Part shown: positions 35,286 through 44,968 of the stretch, one piece after another
Layout: every line of letters starts with the position of its first letter
How positions within the stretch are numbered: position 1 is the stretch's first letter
Assembly: GCF_003334855.1 (NCBI RefSeq)
Contig: NZ_QOWE01000034.1
Location: 30,834-94,833, forward strand
Origin: Larkinella punicea
GTDB lineage: Bacteria; Bacteroidota; Bacteroidia; Cytophagales; Spirosomataceae
Direction of reading: 5' to 3'
DNA: 64,000 nucleotides
Made by a program: the position numbers and the translations under genes
The notes under the pieces: model-generated
The model's database searches: none
Told to the model about the DNA's origin: nothing
The model's input: the letters and a program-made list of their open reading frames with translations, nothing else

Positions 35286-36158
35286 TTACTCCGCTGGTTC
35301 CAGATTAATCAGATCCAGCACAATTTTCCACTGTCCCTGGCTGTCTTTTTTCCAGATTCGGAGGTAATTGCCCATTTGTTTAACGGCTTTGCCGGCTACC
35401 GTTGCCATCACCTGCGAATTTCCATACACATATCCCAAATCACCCGATTCGGCCACGGAGGCATTCAATGGTAAGAAACCGAGGGTCACGGGCTGCTTCA
35501 GGAGCGAGTCGATCGCGGTGCGTTCAACATACGGTTGCTGGTTCATCCGGTACAGTCGGGCCTGGGGGGCGAGGTATTGTTTGTAGGTCGCGGCTGGTCC
35601 GCTTTTTTCCAGCACCTTGATAAACTGGTTGTCGAAAGCCAGCAGTGCTTCCCGGTTTTTGGCCGTGTCGGAGCTCGTCACGCTGCGAATACCGGTGGCA
35701 GCCCGAATGGTGTTGACGGGTGGCGTGGGTGGTTCCGGGTGTGTGATGCCGATGTCCAGGGCAATCCGCCAGCTATTATCGTTCTGTTTTTCCCAAAGCG
35801 TTACGTAATGACCATAGCCCGTAGGCTTGTCCGCCAGGGTTTTCGGCCGGGATTCCCACGGCCCGGTCGTATAGCCCAGATCCCCCGAAGCCGACACATC
35901 GGCGGCAATCGGTTGCCAGGTCAGCTTTCCGGGGCTTTCGGGGCCTTTTTCAAACAACTCCCGCCCATTGGTCACTTTGCCCTTGGTAAACAAAATACCG
36001 TCCGGGGCCAGATACGACAAGAAGGCTGCTTTGGTTGTGCTGTCCCGGGATTGCTGGGCAAATTTCTTTTCGGTGTTGACCAGGTTTAGCAACGGACTCT
36101 GTGCCAGGGCCGAAACGGCCGCCGACAGGAGGGTAACCGACAGGATAAACGTTTTCAT
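35286..36158 (-). CDS. Secreted protein with two NTF2/DUF4440-like domains
   Basis: A 290-residue protein with signal peptide (MKTFILSVTLLSAAVSALAQ). Two similar halves each carry a SnoaL/DUF4440-type pattern: LVNTEKKFAQQSRDSTTKAAF with GDLGYTTGPWE, and LLAFDNQFIKVLEKSGPAA with GDLGYVYGNSQV, each ending in WR/WKIVLD segments. Such domains bind small molecules or act as scaffolds; no catalytic residue can be named. It begins 1 nt after the stop of the transporter gene, so they form one operon. Confidence 0.82.
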   Translation of the reverse strand: MKTFILSVTLLSAAVSALAQSPLLNLVNTEKKFAQQSRDSTTKAAFLSYLAPDGILFTKGKVTNGRELFEKGPESPGKLTWQPIAADVSASGDLGYTTGPWESRPKTLADKPTGYGHYVTLWEKQNDNSWRIALDIGITHPEPPTPPVNTIRAATGIRSVTSSDTAKNREALLAFDNQFIKVLEKSGPAATYKQYLAPQARLYRMNQQPYVERTAIDSLLKQPVTLGFLPLNASVAESGDLGYVYGNSQVMATVAGKAVKQMGNYLRIWKKDSQGQWKIVLDLINLEPAE

Positions 36159-36159
36159 A

Positions 36160-36945
36160 CTACATAAACGAACTCATGCTTGATTCGTTTGCCAATTCTT
36201 TGGCGTGTTCTTTGCCGAGGTAGTTATCAATCAGATAATGAGCGACATAGAGAACGGGCGTTAGCACAACCGCAATAAAAAACTTGTAGATGTAATTGAC
36301 AATGGCGACGGCGATAACCTGTTTGAAAGGCCAGTTTCCGAAAACGTAGAAAGCGATGGTCAGCACGACAAAGCTGTCGATCAATTGCGAAACGAGCGTC
36401 GAACCGGTGGCGCGGAGCCAGATTTTGCGGCTGCCGGTAATTCTTTTCAGTGACTGAAAAACCGTGGCATCCAGCAATTGCCCCACCATGAAGGCCGTAA
36501 TCGAACCGATGATGATGCCGAGACCCTGCCGGAAAATCATGGCAAACGCATTGTTGATGTTGACCGGATTTCCGACGGCATCGGTTTTGTTGACGTCGAG
36601 CCAGAATTGCGCCGGCGGAAGGGTGGTGACGAAGTAGATAATTAAAAAACTGTAGGCGATAAAACCGGCCGTAATGTACGAGATTTGTTTGACGCCTTTA
36701 ATGCCGTAATATTCGTTGATAATGTCGGACGTTATAAAAACGAAAGGCCAGATCACGACGCCCGCGGTCAGGTTAAAATCCAGCACGAAATCGCCGAGCA
36801 GGTGCAATTGCGCCGGGGGGACGCCCAGCAGGGTTTCGGCGGAGAAGATTTTGACCCCGATAATTTCGGCAATAATCGCATTGGTTAAGAAAACCGCACT
36901 GAGAAAGATGTAGAGGTTGGTTTTTTTGCTGGTAAAAGAGGCCAT
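36160..36945 (-). CDS. YhhQ-family queuosine precursor transporter
   Basis: A 261-residue membrane protein with about six hydrophobic helices and the family signature FVFITSDIINEYYG followed by a charged turn, and SQLIDSFVVLTIAFYVFGNWP. YhhQ (DUF165/Vut_1) proteins import preQ0/preQ1 or queuine for tRNA queuosine. First gene of a two-gene operon with the NTF2-like protein. The 270-nt gap upstream holds short GTTAAGA repeats (36951-36971) and the promoter of the next gene. Confidence 0.92.
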   Translation of the reverse strand: MASFTSKKTNLYIFLSAVFLTNAIIAEIIGVKIFSAETLLGVPPAQLHLLGDFVLDFNLTAGVVIWPFVFITSDIINEYYGIKGVKQISYITAGFIAYSFLIIYFVTTLPPAQFWLDVNKTDAVGNPVNINNAFAMIFRQGLGIIIGSITAFMVGQLLDATVFQSLKRITGSRKIWLRATGSTLVSQLIDSFVVLTIAFYVFGNWPFKQVIAVAIVNYIYKFFIAVVLTPVLYVAHYLIDNYLGKEHAKELANESSMSSFM

Positions 36946-37185
36946 CAGGGAGTTAAGAGTTAAGAGTTAACGGTGACGAAAGCACTGACAAGATATAACG
37001 CAGAATGCTTAACTCATAACGCTTCGTTTAGAACGCCTGATCGATTTAAGGGTCCCGGATTATTTCCCCCTACTTGCTTCGTTTTTTTGCCTCCGTTTGA
37101 AGACTTACCTATAGATTATCGACGGAATTCTCCCAAATCCTGTAAATACAGGTGTCAACCGGATGGAAAGGCTTTAATCCATCTT

Positions 37186-37193
37186 TACCTTTG
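37186..37193 (+). promoter_or_regulatory. Promoter of the SGNH hydrolase operon
   Basis: TACCTTTG matches TAnnTTTG and lies 22 nt before the start codon; the -33 element is not clear. Confidence 0.55.
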
Positions 37194-37215
37194 AGGATTA
37201 CCAAAATTCACCTGC

Positions 37216-38445
37216 ATGAGAAAGATTACAGTATCGGCCACATTCGGTTTCCTGTTTGCATTGCTGATTACTCTCCCCGTCGGATTGGCCGTTGCTCAGA
37301 CTACCCCCGTGGCACCTAATCCCCCCTTTGAACTTAAAAACGGCGACCGGGTGGTTTTCCTGGGAAATTCACTTTTCGAGGATGACATGCAGTTCGGCTA
37401 CCTGGAACTGGCCCTGACCACCCGCTTTCCCGACCGCGATGTTACTTTCCGCAACCTGGGCTGGACCGGCGACAACGTTTTTGGCGTAGCCCGGAGCACC
37501 ATTACGAACCCGCCCACCGGCTACGATCTGCTGATGGAACACCTCACGAAAGCCAAACCAACCCTGGTTTTTCTGGCTTTTGGCGGGATTGAAGCCCAGG
37601 ATGGCGAGGCTGGTCTGCCGGTTTTTCGCGACGGTTTAGCCAAACTGATCGACAAAATTGACCAGTTGGGTGCCAAAACCATTCTGTTGTCGCCCATTCC
37701 GATTCTCTCCGCCGATACGCCCGAAAACCGGGCCAAACGCAACGCCATGCTGGAAGTGTATGCTTCGGCGATGGGTAAAATGGCGTCGGAGCGCGGCAAA
37801 CCGTTCATCGATGTTTTCAAACCGATTCAGGAGGTAAGCCAGAAAGCGACCATCACCGAAGACGGAATTCACCTCAATGAAACCGGCTATTATTATCTGG
37901 CGACCCTTCTTGAAAAAAGTCTGGGACTTCCGGCCAGAACCGGGAATATTGCAATCACGGTTTCCAAACAAGGGGCCGAAGCGACAGCCCCCGTTAAGAT
38001 CCTGAATCCGGGACAGGAAACGCCCAATTTGAAGTTTACGATGGACGAAGGTTCCCTGCCGCTTCCGTTGCCGGAAACCGTGGAGGCTGTGCGCGTCGTT
38101 AAAATTACCGGCCTGAAAAAAGGCTTTTATACGCTCACCAACGACCAAACCGACGTCATCACGGCTTCGGCCAAAGACTGGGCAGCCGGGGTGCCGATCC
38201 GGCAGGGAGCGGCTTTCGAACAGGCCAGCCGGTTGCGGGAGATGATCCTGAAAAAGAACGACCTGTTTTATTTCCAATACCGCCCGCTGAACACGACCTA
38301 CATTCTGGGATTCCGATCCTACGAACAGGGACGGCATGTGAAGGGCCTGGAAGAGCAGAATATCCTGATCAAGTGGCTGGAAAGCCAGATTGCCCTGAAC
38401 CGAACGCCCAAGGCGAGCGTGTATCAACTTACCCTTTTGAAGTAA
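37216..38445 (+). CDS. SGNH/GDSL-type hydrolase, secreted
   Basis: A 409-residue protein with signal peptide (about 1-28). Block I is VVFLGNSLFEDD (Ser in GNSL instead of GDSL), block II RNLGWTGDN, and block V DGIHLNETGYYYLA with the catalytic Asp-x-x-His. It is likely an esterase/acetylesterase acting in the periplasm or outside. The C-terminal 150 residues form an extra beta-rich part. Its stop is 1 nt from the start of the PVC-type cytochrome gene, so the two are translated together, a pairing also common in Planctomycetes-type degradative loci. Confidence 0.88.
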   Translation: MRKITVSATFGFLFALLITLPVGLAVAQTTPVAPNPPFELKNGDRVVFLGNSLFEDDMQFGYLELALTTRFPDRDVTFRNLGWTGDNVFGVARSTITNPPTGYDLLMEHLTKAKPTLVFLAFGGIEAQDGEAGLPVFRDGLAKLIDKIDQLGAKTILLSPIPILSADTPENRAKRNAMLEVYASAMGKMASERGKPFIDVFKPIQEVSQKATITEDGIHLNETGYYYLATLLEKSLGLPARTGNIAITVSKQGAEATAPVKILNPGQETPNLKFTMDEGSLPLPLPETVEAVRVVKITGLKKGFYTLTNDQTDVITASAKDWAAGVPIRQGAAFEQASRLREMILKKNDLFYFQYRPLNTTYILGFRSYEQGRHVKGLEEQNILIKWLESQIALNRTPKASVYQLTLLK

Positions 38446-38446
38446 C

Positions 38447-41400
38447 ATGAAAGTCATGAAAAATACCCGAACCCTGAACATTGTACGAAGGCTCGTTATC
38501 ATACCGCTGGTTCTGCTCATTACCTCTTCCATTAATCAGGACGACCGGAAGGAAAATCCGGACCCGGATGTGAAGAAAGAACTGGAATCGTTTAAAATTG
38601 CCGACGGTTTTGAGGTAACCTTATTTGCTGCCGAACCGCTCGTCGCCAAGCCCATCCAGATGAACTGGGATGCCGACGGCCGGTTGTGGGTGGTGAGCAG
38701 TACGGCCTATCCACACCTGAAAACCGGCGAAGAAGCCAACGACAAAATCTTTGTTATCGAGGATACGGACGGCGACGGCAAAGCCGATAAATCCACCATT
38801 TTTGCGGAAGGCTTGCTAACGCCCACCGGAATTCTGCCCGGCGACGGGGGCGTTTATGTCGCCAACTCGACCGAAATTCTGCATTTTGCCGATACGGACG
38901 GTGATGGCAAAGCCGACAAAAAACGCCGGATTCTGAACGGTTTTGGAACGGCAGATACCCACCACCTGATTCATACGTTCCGCTGGGGACCGGAAGGACG
39001 ACTGTACTTCAACCAGTCGATCTACATCTACAGCCACGTGGAAACGCCCAAAGGCATCCGGCGGCTGGAAGGGGGCGGTGTCTGGCAATTGAATCCGCAA
39101 ACGCTCGATCTGGACATCTACGCCAAAGGATTGATCAACCCGTGGGGCCTTCAGTTCGACCGCTGGGGTCAGTCTTTCCTGACGGACGGCGCGGGGGGCG
39201 AAGGCATCAACTACGCGTTTCGGGGGGCAACCTTCGTGACCTCACCAGGGGCCGCCCGAATCATCCGGGGCTTGAATCCGGGTCAGCCTAAACACAGCGG
39301 ACTGGATGTGATTTCGGGTCGTCACTTGCCGGAATCGTGGCAGGGCAGCGTGATTACCAACGACTTCCGCGCCAATCGCATCAACCGGTTCAAGCTGGAA
39401 GAGCAGGGCAGCGGGTATGCTTCTCGGCAGGTCGAAGATTTGATGTGGACGGACAACGTCGCGTTTCGTCCTGTCGATATCAACGTCGGACCGGACGGAG
39501 CGATTTATGTGGCCGACTGGTATAACCCGATCATTCAACACGGCGAAGTCGATTTCCACGACCCGCGCCGGGATCAGGAGCACGGACGCATCTGGCGGAT
39601 TGTGGCCAAAAACCGCCCGTTGGTTAAAAAACCGCCTTTGAGCAAAGCCACGATCGCCGAGTTGCTGGAAACATTGAAGTTACCAGAAGACTGGACCCGT
39701 TCACAGGCCAAGCAGGTATTGAAATCCCGGGGGGCCAAAGACGTGATCCCGGCACTGCAAAAGTGGGTGCAGGAACTGGATAAAACCAATCCGGATTATG
39801 AACACAATCTGTTGGAAGCGCTTTGGGTTTACCAGACACTGGATGTGATCAACGAACCGCTGCTGTCGACGCTCCTCGATGCCAAAACCCACAACGCCCG
39901 GGCGGCTGCCTTGCGGGCGCTTCAGTTGTGGCACAACAAAATAAGCAACGTGCCGGCCCGGCTTACCAAAGCCGTGGGCGACCCTCATCCCCAGGTGCGG
40001 CTGGAAGCGGTCATTGCCCTTCGCAACGTAAAAACCGCTGATGCGGCCAAAACCGCCTTGTCGGTACTGGAGCAGCCGATGGATGAATTTCTGGATTTTG
40101 CCCTGTGGCAAACCGTTCGTGAACTGGAACCCTTGTGGATGGCCAGCCTGAAAGCGAAGCCCGATTTTTTGGGTGATGCCCGGAAAACCGCCTTTGCGCT
40201 CAAGTCGGTGAGCAGCCCCGAAGCGGTTTCACAACTGGCGCAGTTATACCAGAAAGACCAGATTCCGGCCGAGTACCAGAAAGACGTGCTGGGGTCGATT
40301 GCTAAATTTGGCAGTAGGGCCGATGTGACGCTTCTGTTCAATAAAGCCTTAGACGGGAATAAAAACGGAGCGGCTCAACTGGGCGCACTCGAAGAAGCCG
40401 CCCGCCGGGGCGTGAAACCTGACCAGAATCTGAATCGGATTTCCGGTTTTGTAGAGAGCGATGACGATGCCGTTGCCACCAGTGCCATTCGGTTGGTGGG
40501 TTTGTGGAAACTGGAAAACCTGAGCGGAACCCTGGTGAACCTGGCCCAAAAAGGCGATAAAAATACGCAAAAAGCAGCTTTAGGCGCTTTGGCGGCACTG
40601 AATACGGACGCTAGCCGGAAATTGTTAATGGATTTGACCGGAGCAAAAAATCCGGCCGATTTACGACTGGCCGCGACGTCGCAACTGGTTTCGGTGAATG
40701 GTGCTGAAGCGGCCCGGATCGGGGGCGACCTGCTGCGGAACCTGCCTGCTCAGACGGATGTATCCGACCTGTTCAAGGCTTTCTTGTCCAATAAGCAGGG
40801 TGCCAAAGCCCTCACTGACGAACTGACGGCCCGGAAAATACCGGAAAGTATGGCAAAGGCGGGGCGGCAAGTCCTGCAACGCCAGATTCCCTACAACCGC
40901 CGAAACGACGAAACCGTCAAGCTGCTGACCCAGGCCCTGGAAGCTTCCGGTGGGGTTCTGCCGGTGGAGCGAATGGCGCAGGAACTGTCCGGCCCGGAAA
41001 TTAGCAGCCTGGCCAAAACCATTCAAGAAACCGCAGACCCGGTGAAAGGCGAACTGGTATTCCGGAAGGCGGCCCTGACCTGCCAGACGTGCCACGCGAT
41101 TGGCGGAGCCGGGGGGCGCATTGGCCCGGATTTGAGCAGTCTCGGAACCAGCTCGCCGGTCGAGACGATCATCCGCTCGTTGCTATACCCGAATCAGTCC
41201 ATCAAAGAAGGCTACGAATTGCAGCGGATCGCGAAAAAAGACGGCAGTGAACTGATGGGCTATATTGTCAGCAACGGAACCTCGGATATTGTGATTCGGG
41301 ATGTCGCCGGCATGGAGGTCTCGGTTCCTAAAAGCCAGATCAATGTCATCGAAAAAGTGCCCGGTTCGCTGATGCCTGCGGGTTTGACGGCCAGTCTGGA

Positions 41401-41926
41401 GAAGCAGGAGTTCGTCAATCTGGTCGGGTTTCTGTCCAAAATGGGCGAATCGGGTCAGTTCCGGGTGCCGACAACCCGGTTTGTGCGTCGCTGGAACACG
41501 GTTTTTCCGACGAAAGAACTGGCTAAAAAAATCCGCGAGGAAGGATTGGGCTACGTGGTGAAGGATAATGCGAAAGTGTCTTTTCAACCGGCGTACAGCA
41601 AAGTGGTGGGGGAACTGCCACTCGACGAACTGCCGGTGGTGGAAACTGCCGCCAGCAAACGTTCTAGTTTTGTGCGGTTTGACATCGAAGTAGTGAGCAA
41701 AGGCAATGTCAATCTGGTGTTCGGTTCAACGGCGGGCGTTACGGCCTGGATTGGTTCAAAACCGGTCAAACTCACCGATCAGGGCATCGTGGCGGATCTG
41801 CCGCAGGGCATTCATACGGTCACGCTGGCCATTGACCGGGCCGTGCAAGCAAGCGGATCACTGAACATTCAACTTCAGGATGCCGAACGTTCGCCAGCCC
41901 AGACGCGGTTGGTTATGGGGCGGTAA
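38447..41926 (+). CDS. PVC-type heme-binding CxxCH protein with propeller and HEAT repeats
   Basis: A 1159-residue secreted protein. After an N-terminal hydrophobic segment come a membrane-bound-dehydrogenase-type beta-propeller (about 45-390; PIQMNWDADGRLWVVSSTAYP, repeated DTDGDGKAD calcium-like loops), HEAT-like repeats (about 400-830), a cytochrome c domain with CQTCH at 879-883 and Met-containing downstream part, and a beta-rich C-terminus. It probably oxidises a sugar-like substrate and passes electrons to its heme. Partner of the SGNH hydrolase. Confidence 0.93.
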   Translation: MKVMKNTRTLNIVRRLVIIPLVLLITSSINQDDRKENPDPDVKKELESFKIADGFEVTLFAAEPLVAKPIQMNWDADGRLWVVSSTAYPHLKTGEEANDKIFVIEDTDGDGKADKSTIFAEGLLTPTGILPGDGGVYVANSTEILHFADTDGDGKADKKRRILNGFGTADTHHLIHTFRWGPEGRLYFNQSIYIYSHVETPKGIRRLEGGGVWQLNPQTLDLDIYAKGLINPWGLQFDRWGQSFLTDGAGGEGINYAFRGATFVTSPGAARIIRGLNPGQPKHSGLDVISGRHLPESWQGSVITNDFRANRINRFKLEEQGSGYASRQVEDLMWTDNVAFRPVDINVGPDGAIYVADWYNPIIQHGEVDFHDPRRDQEHGRIWRIVAKNRPLVKKPPLSKATIAELLETLKLPEDWTRSQAKQVLKSRGAKDVIPALQKWVQELDKTNPDYEHNLLEALWVYQTLDVINEPLLSTLLDAKTHNARAAALRALQLWHNKISNVPARLTKAVGDPHPQVRLEAVIALRNVKTADAAKTALSVLEQPMDEFLDFALWQTVRELEPLWMASLKAKPDFLGDARKTAFALKSVSSPEAVSQLAQLYQKDQIPAEYQKDVLGSIAKFGSRADVTLLFNKALDGNKNGAAQLGALEEAARRGVKPDQNLNRISGFVESDDDAVATSAIRLVGLWKLENLSGTLVNLAQKGDKNTQKAALGALAALNTDASRKLLMDLTGAKNPADLRLAATSQLVSVNGAEAARIGGDLLRNLPAQTDVSDLFKAFLSNKQGAKALTDELTARKIPESMAKAGRQVLQRQIPYNRRNDETVKLLTQALEASGGVLPVERMAQELSGPEISSLAKTIQETADPVKGELVFRKAALTCQTCHAIGGAGGRIGPDLSSLGTSSPVETIIRSLLYPNQSIKEGYELQRIAKKDGSELMGYIVSNGTSDIVIRDVAGMEVSVPKSQINVIEKVPGSLMPAGLTASLEKQEFVNLVGFLSKMGESGQFRVPTTRFVRRWNTVFPTKELAKKIREEGLGYVVKDNAKVSFQPAYSKVVGELPLDELPVVETAASKRSSFVRFDIEVVSKGNVNLVFGSTAGVTAWIGSKPVKLTDQGIVADLPQGIHTVTLAIDRAVQASGSLNIQLQDAERSPAQTRLVMGR

Positions 41927-41934
41927 AGAGGAAA

Positions 41935-42031
41935 GGGAATATCAAATGTAGAATGATGAATGTAAAATGTAAAAGTCTCGCAATCCAACACTTTTATATT
42001 TAATATTTATCATTTTACATTTAATATTCCC
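41935..42031. repeat. Long A/T-rich inverted repeat
   Basis: Arms 41935-41976 and 41990-42031 (42 nt each, about 36 matching) fold into one long hairpin between two converging genes. The core AAATGTAAAATG recurs at 60333-60415. Confidence 0.8.
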
Positions 42032-42054
42032 TTGTTAATGAATAAGCCAACTGT

Positions 42055-43266
42055 CTACTTCCGGCGGCTTTCCAGAAACGCTTCGATGCGGTCGATGGCG
42101 GGGTTCAGGTCATCGACGGAGGGGAGGCAGACGATCCGGAAATGGTCGTCATGGACGTAATTGAACCCCGTTCCGGCCACCACCAGCACCTTTTGTTCTT
42201 CCAGTAAATCGTATACAAAATCATCATCGTTGGCAATCCGGAATTGCGACAGGTCAATTTTCGGGAAGATGTACAATGAACCTTTGGGCTTCACGCACGT
42301 CAGACCCGGAATGGCCGTAATGCGGTCATACGCAAGCTGAATCTGCCGGTAAAGCCGTCCGGTGGGCATAATCAGGTCGTTGATGCTCTGGTAACCACCC
42401 AGCGCGGTTTGAATGGCGTATTGGGTCGGGACGTTGGCGCAAAGCCGCATACTGGCCAGCAGCGTCAACCCTTCGATGTAGGATTTGGCCCGGTGTTTGG
42501 CCCCGCTCAAAATGAGCCACCCGCCCCGAAAACCGGCCGCGCGGTAGTTCTTCGACAAACCGCCCATCGAGATACAGAGCGTGTCTTCCACCATCGTCGC
42601 CATCGGATAATGCACGGCACCGTCGTACAGAATTTTGTCGTAGATCTCGTCCGAAAACAGAATCAACTGGTGTTTCTCCGCAATCCGGGCGATGCCTTGC
42701 AGCACGTGTTTATCATACACCGCGCCCGTGGGGTTGTTGGGGTTGATGACCACAATGGCGCGCGTGCGGGAGGTAATTTTGCGCTCCATATCTTCCAGAT
42801 CCGGGTTCCAGTCGGCCTGTTCGTCGCAGAGGTAATGCACCGGTTTTCCGCCGGAAAGTGCCACCGAAGTTGTCCAGAGCGGATAATCCGGTGACGGTAC
42901 CAACACTTCATCGCCTTCGTTGATGAGGGCCTGCATCGTGAGCAGAATCAGTTCGCTCACGCCATTGCCGATAAAGACATCGTTGATCGCAACGTCCTTA
43001 ATCCCCAGATTCTGCGTATAATGCATCACCGCTTTCCGGGCCGCAAACAGCCCCCGCGAGTCGGAATAGCCTTGTGCATTGCGGATGTTCAGGATGATGT
43101 CGTGAACAATTTCATCGGGGGCGTCGAACCCGAACGGAGCCGGGTTGCCGATGTTCAGCGAGATGATTTTATAGCCCTGACTTTCTAATTCAAGCGCTTT
43201 CTCGTAAACCGGCCCGCGAATTTCGTAGCGTAAATCATTGAGCCGGTTGGATTTCAAAAATGTCAT
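42055..43266 (-). CDS. alaA: AlaA-type PLP-dependent aminotransferase
   Basis: A 403-residue fold-type I aminotransferase. The PLP lysine lies in GGLSKNYRAAGFRGGW, the Asn/Asp/Tyr pocket in INPNNPTGAVY and FSDEIYDKI. The overall sequence pattern matches the glutamate-pyruvate transaminase AlaA, which makes alanine. Located next to glutamate synthase, so the two provide and use glutamate. Monocistronic; a repeat hairpin lies on each side. Confidence 0.88.
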   Translation of the reverse strand: MTFLKSNRLNDLRYEIRGPVYEKALELESQGYKIISLNIGNPAPFGFDAPDEIVHDIILNIRNAQGYSDSRGLFAARKAVMHYTQNLGIKDVAINDVFIGNGVSELILLTMQALINEGDEVLVPSPDYPLWTTSVALSGGKPVHYLCDEQADWNPDLEDMERKITSRTRAIVVINPNNPTGAVYDKHVLQGIARIAEKHQLILFSDEIYDKILYDGAVHYPMATMVEDTLCISMGGLSKNYRAAGFRGGWLILSGAKHRAKSYIEGLTLLASMRLCANVPTQYAIQTALGGYQSINDLIMPTGRLYRQIQLAYDRITAIPGLTCVKPKGSLYIFPKIDLSQFRIANDDDFVYDLLEEQKVLVVAGTGFNYVHDDHFRIVCLPSVDDLNPAIDRIEAFLESRRK

Positions 43267-43335
43267 AATCAGGAATCGTCAGAATAAAATGGGGACAAAG
43301 GTATTTAATTTCAGCTTGCTGTTCTGCTTTTGTTC

Positions 43336-43410
43336 GCCCCTAAATCCCCTGAAGGGGACTTGGACGCAACACCTCCGGATTTGAAAGTCCCCTTCAGGGG
43401 ATTTAGGGGC
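43336..43410. repeat. Palindromic intergenic repeat (CCCCTAAATCCCC type)
   Basis: Arms 43336-43360 and 43386-43410 are perfect 25-bp reverse complements around a 25-nt loop. The same arm occurs at 58789-58813; the loop there also begins TGGACGCA. Confidence 0.9.
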
Positions 43411-43424
43411 AAATGCCTGAAAAG

Positions 43425-43453
43425 AAAAAGCCGCCGGTCGTCAAACCGGCGGC
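43425..43453 (-). terminator. Terminator of the gltB-DUF29-gltD operon
   Basis: A perfect 9-bp G/C stem (43430-43438 with 43445-43453), 6-nt loop, followed on the minus strand by five T residues. Confidence 0.85.
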
Positions 43454-43475
43454 TACGTAGTATCGTTTTCCGTGG

Positions 43476-44963
43476 TCAGACCGTCGCGAACATCGACTTG
43501 GCTTTCGCTTCCAGTTGGCTTTCACCCATCAGGAAGAGGTCGGCCGCTCGCGCGGCTTCACGGCCTTCGGAAATGGCCCACACCACCAGGGATTGTCCCC
43601 GGCGCATGTCTCCGGCGGCAAATACCTTCGGATTGGTGGTTGTCTGGTAGTTCACGGCTTTGACGTTGCCCCGCTCGTATTCCAGTTCGAGCGCATTCAG
43701 CAAGCCTTCCTGTTGCGGATGCAGAAAACCGGCCGCCAGCAGCGCCAGTTCACACGCAATATCGCGTTCCGAACCCGGAACTTCGACCATGTTCATGCGT
43801 CCATCGACGTTTTGCCACTCCAGATCGACAATGCGCAGGGCTTTCAGATTGCCGTTTTCGTCGCCAATAAAGGCTTTCGTGTTGATCGACCAGTGCCGTT
43901 CACAGCCTTCCTCGTGGGAGGTCGACGTACGGAGCATCATCGGCCAGTTCGGCCAGGGTGTGCTTTCGGCCCGTTCAGCCGGGGGCATCGGCATCAACTC
44001 GATTTGCGTGACCGATTTGGCACCGTGGCGGTTCGACGTTCCCACACAGTCGGAACCCGTATCACCACCCCCAATGACCACGACATTTTTGCCGGTAGCC
44101 AGCAGGTCGCCGTTTTCGTATTTAGCACCCCGGTGGTCAACCACAACCGGGCGTTCGGCCACCCGTTTGTTTTGCTGACTCAGGAATTCCATCGCAAAAT
44201 GAACGCCTTTCAACTCCCGGCCCGGAATCGGCAGATCGCGTGGAACCGTGGAACCGCCCGTCAGTAAGATGACGTCGAAATCGGAGAGCAGTTCTTTCGC
44301 TTTGATGTGTTCACCCACGTTGACGCCGGTTTTGAACGTGATGCCTTCGGCTTCCATGACGGCCAGCCGACGATCGATCACCCATTTTTCCAGCTTGAAA
44401 TCGGGAATACCGTACCGCAACAAACCGCCAATCTGGTCGGCCCGTTCGAAAACCGTCACGTCATGACCCGCTTTGTTCATCTGGGCAGCCGCAGCCAGTC
44501 CAGCCGGACCGGAACCTACGATAGCTGCCTTTTTACCCGTCCGTTTGGCCACTTTGCCGGGTTGAACAAACCCCCGCGCAAAGGCCGCTTCGGCAATGGA
44601 TTTTTCAATGAATTCGATGGCGACCGGCGGTTTATTGATCCCCAGCACACAGGCTGACTCGCAGGGGGCGGGGCAAATGCGGCCGGTGAATTCCGGAAAG
44701 TTGTTGGTCGATGCCAGAATTTCGTAGGCATATTCCCAGTTCTGTTCGTAGACGGCGTCGTTGAACTCCGGGATGATGTTGCCCAGCGGACACCCGTTGT
44801 GGCAGAAGGGAATCCCGCAATCCATGCAGCGGGCTGCCTGTTTCTGGGTATCTTCAACGGCGAACGGTTGTTCGATTTCCTTGTAATCATGAACCCGTTG
44901 CTGAACGTCGCGTTTCTTCGGCAGTTCGCGGGTGAATTCTAAAAATCCAGTGGGTTTTCCCAT
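43476..44963 (-). CDS. gltD: Glutamate synthase small subunit GltD
   Basis: A 495-residue NADPH-type beta subunit. The N-terminal iron-sulfur region has CMDCGIPFCHNGC; the FAD site is IVGSGPAGLAAAAQ; the NAD(P)H site is VVIGGGDTGSDCVG. It passes electrons from NADPH to the large subunit, which makes two glutamates from glutamine and 2-oxoglutarate. It is third in the operon, 5 nt after a DUF29 gene that separates it from gltB. Confidence 0.97.
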   Translation of the reverse strand: MGKPTGFLEFTRELPKKRDVQQRVHDYKEIEQPFAVEDTQKQAARCMDCGIPFCHNGCPLGNIIPEFNDAVYEQNWEYAYEILASTNNFPEFTGRICPAPCESACVLGINKPPVAIEFIEKSIAEAAFARGFVQPGKVAKRTGKKAAIVGSGPAGLAAAAQMNKAGHDVTVFERADQIGGLLRYGIPDFKLEKWVIDRRLAVMEAEGITFKTGVNVGEHIKAKELLSDFDVILLTGGSTVPRDLPIPGRELKGVHFAMEFLSQQNKRVAERPVVVDHRGAKYENGDLLATGKNVVVIGGGDTGSDCVGTSNRHGAKSVTQIELMPMPPAERAESTPWPNWPMMLRTSTSHEEGCERHWSINTKAFIGDENGNLKALRIVDLEWQNVDGRMNMVEVPGSERDIACELALLAAGFLHPQQEGLLNALELEYERGNVKAVNYQTTTNPKVFAAGDMRRGQSLVVWAISEGREAARAADLFLMGESQLEAKAKSMFATV

Positions 44964-44968
44964 GTAGA

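Noticed and set aside
43336..43410. CRISPR-like repeat
   Set aside because: It is a single inverted pair, not an array of direct repeats with spacers.
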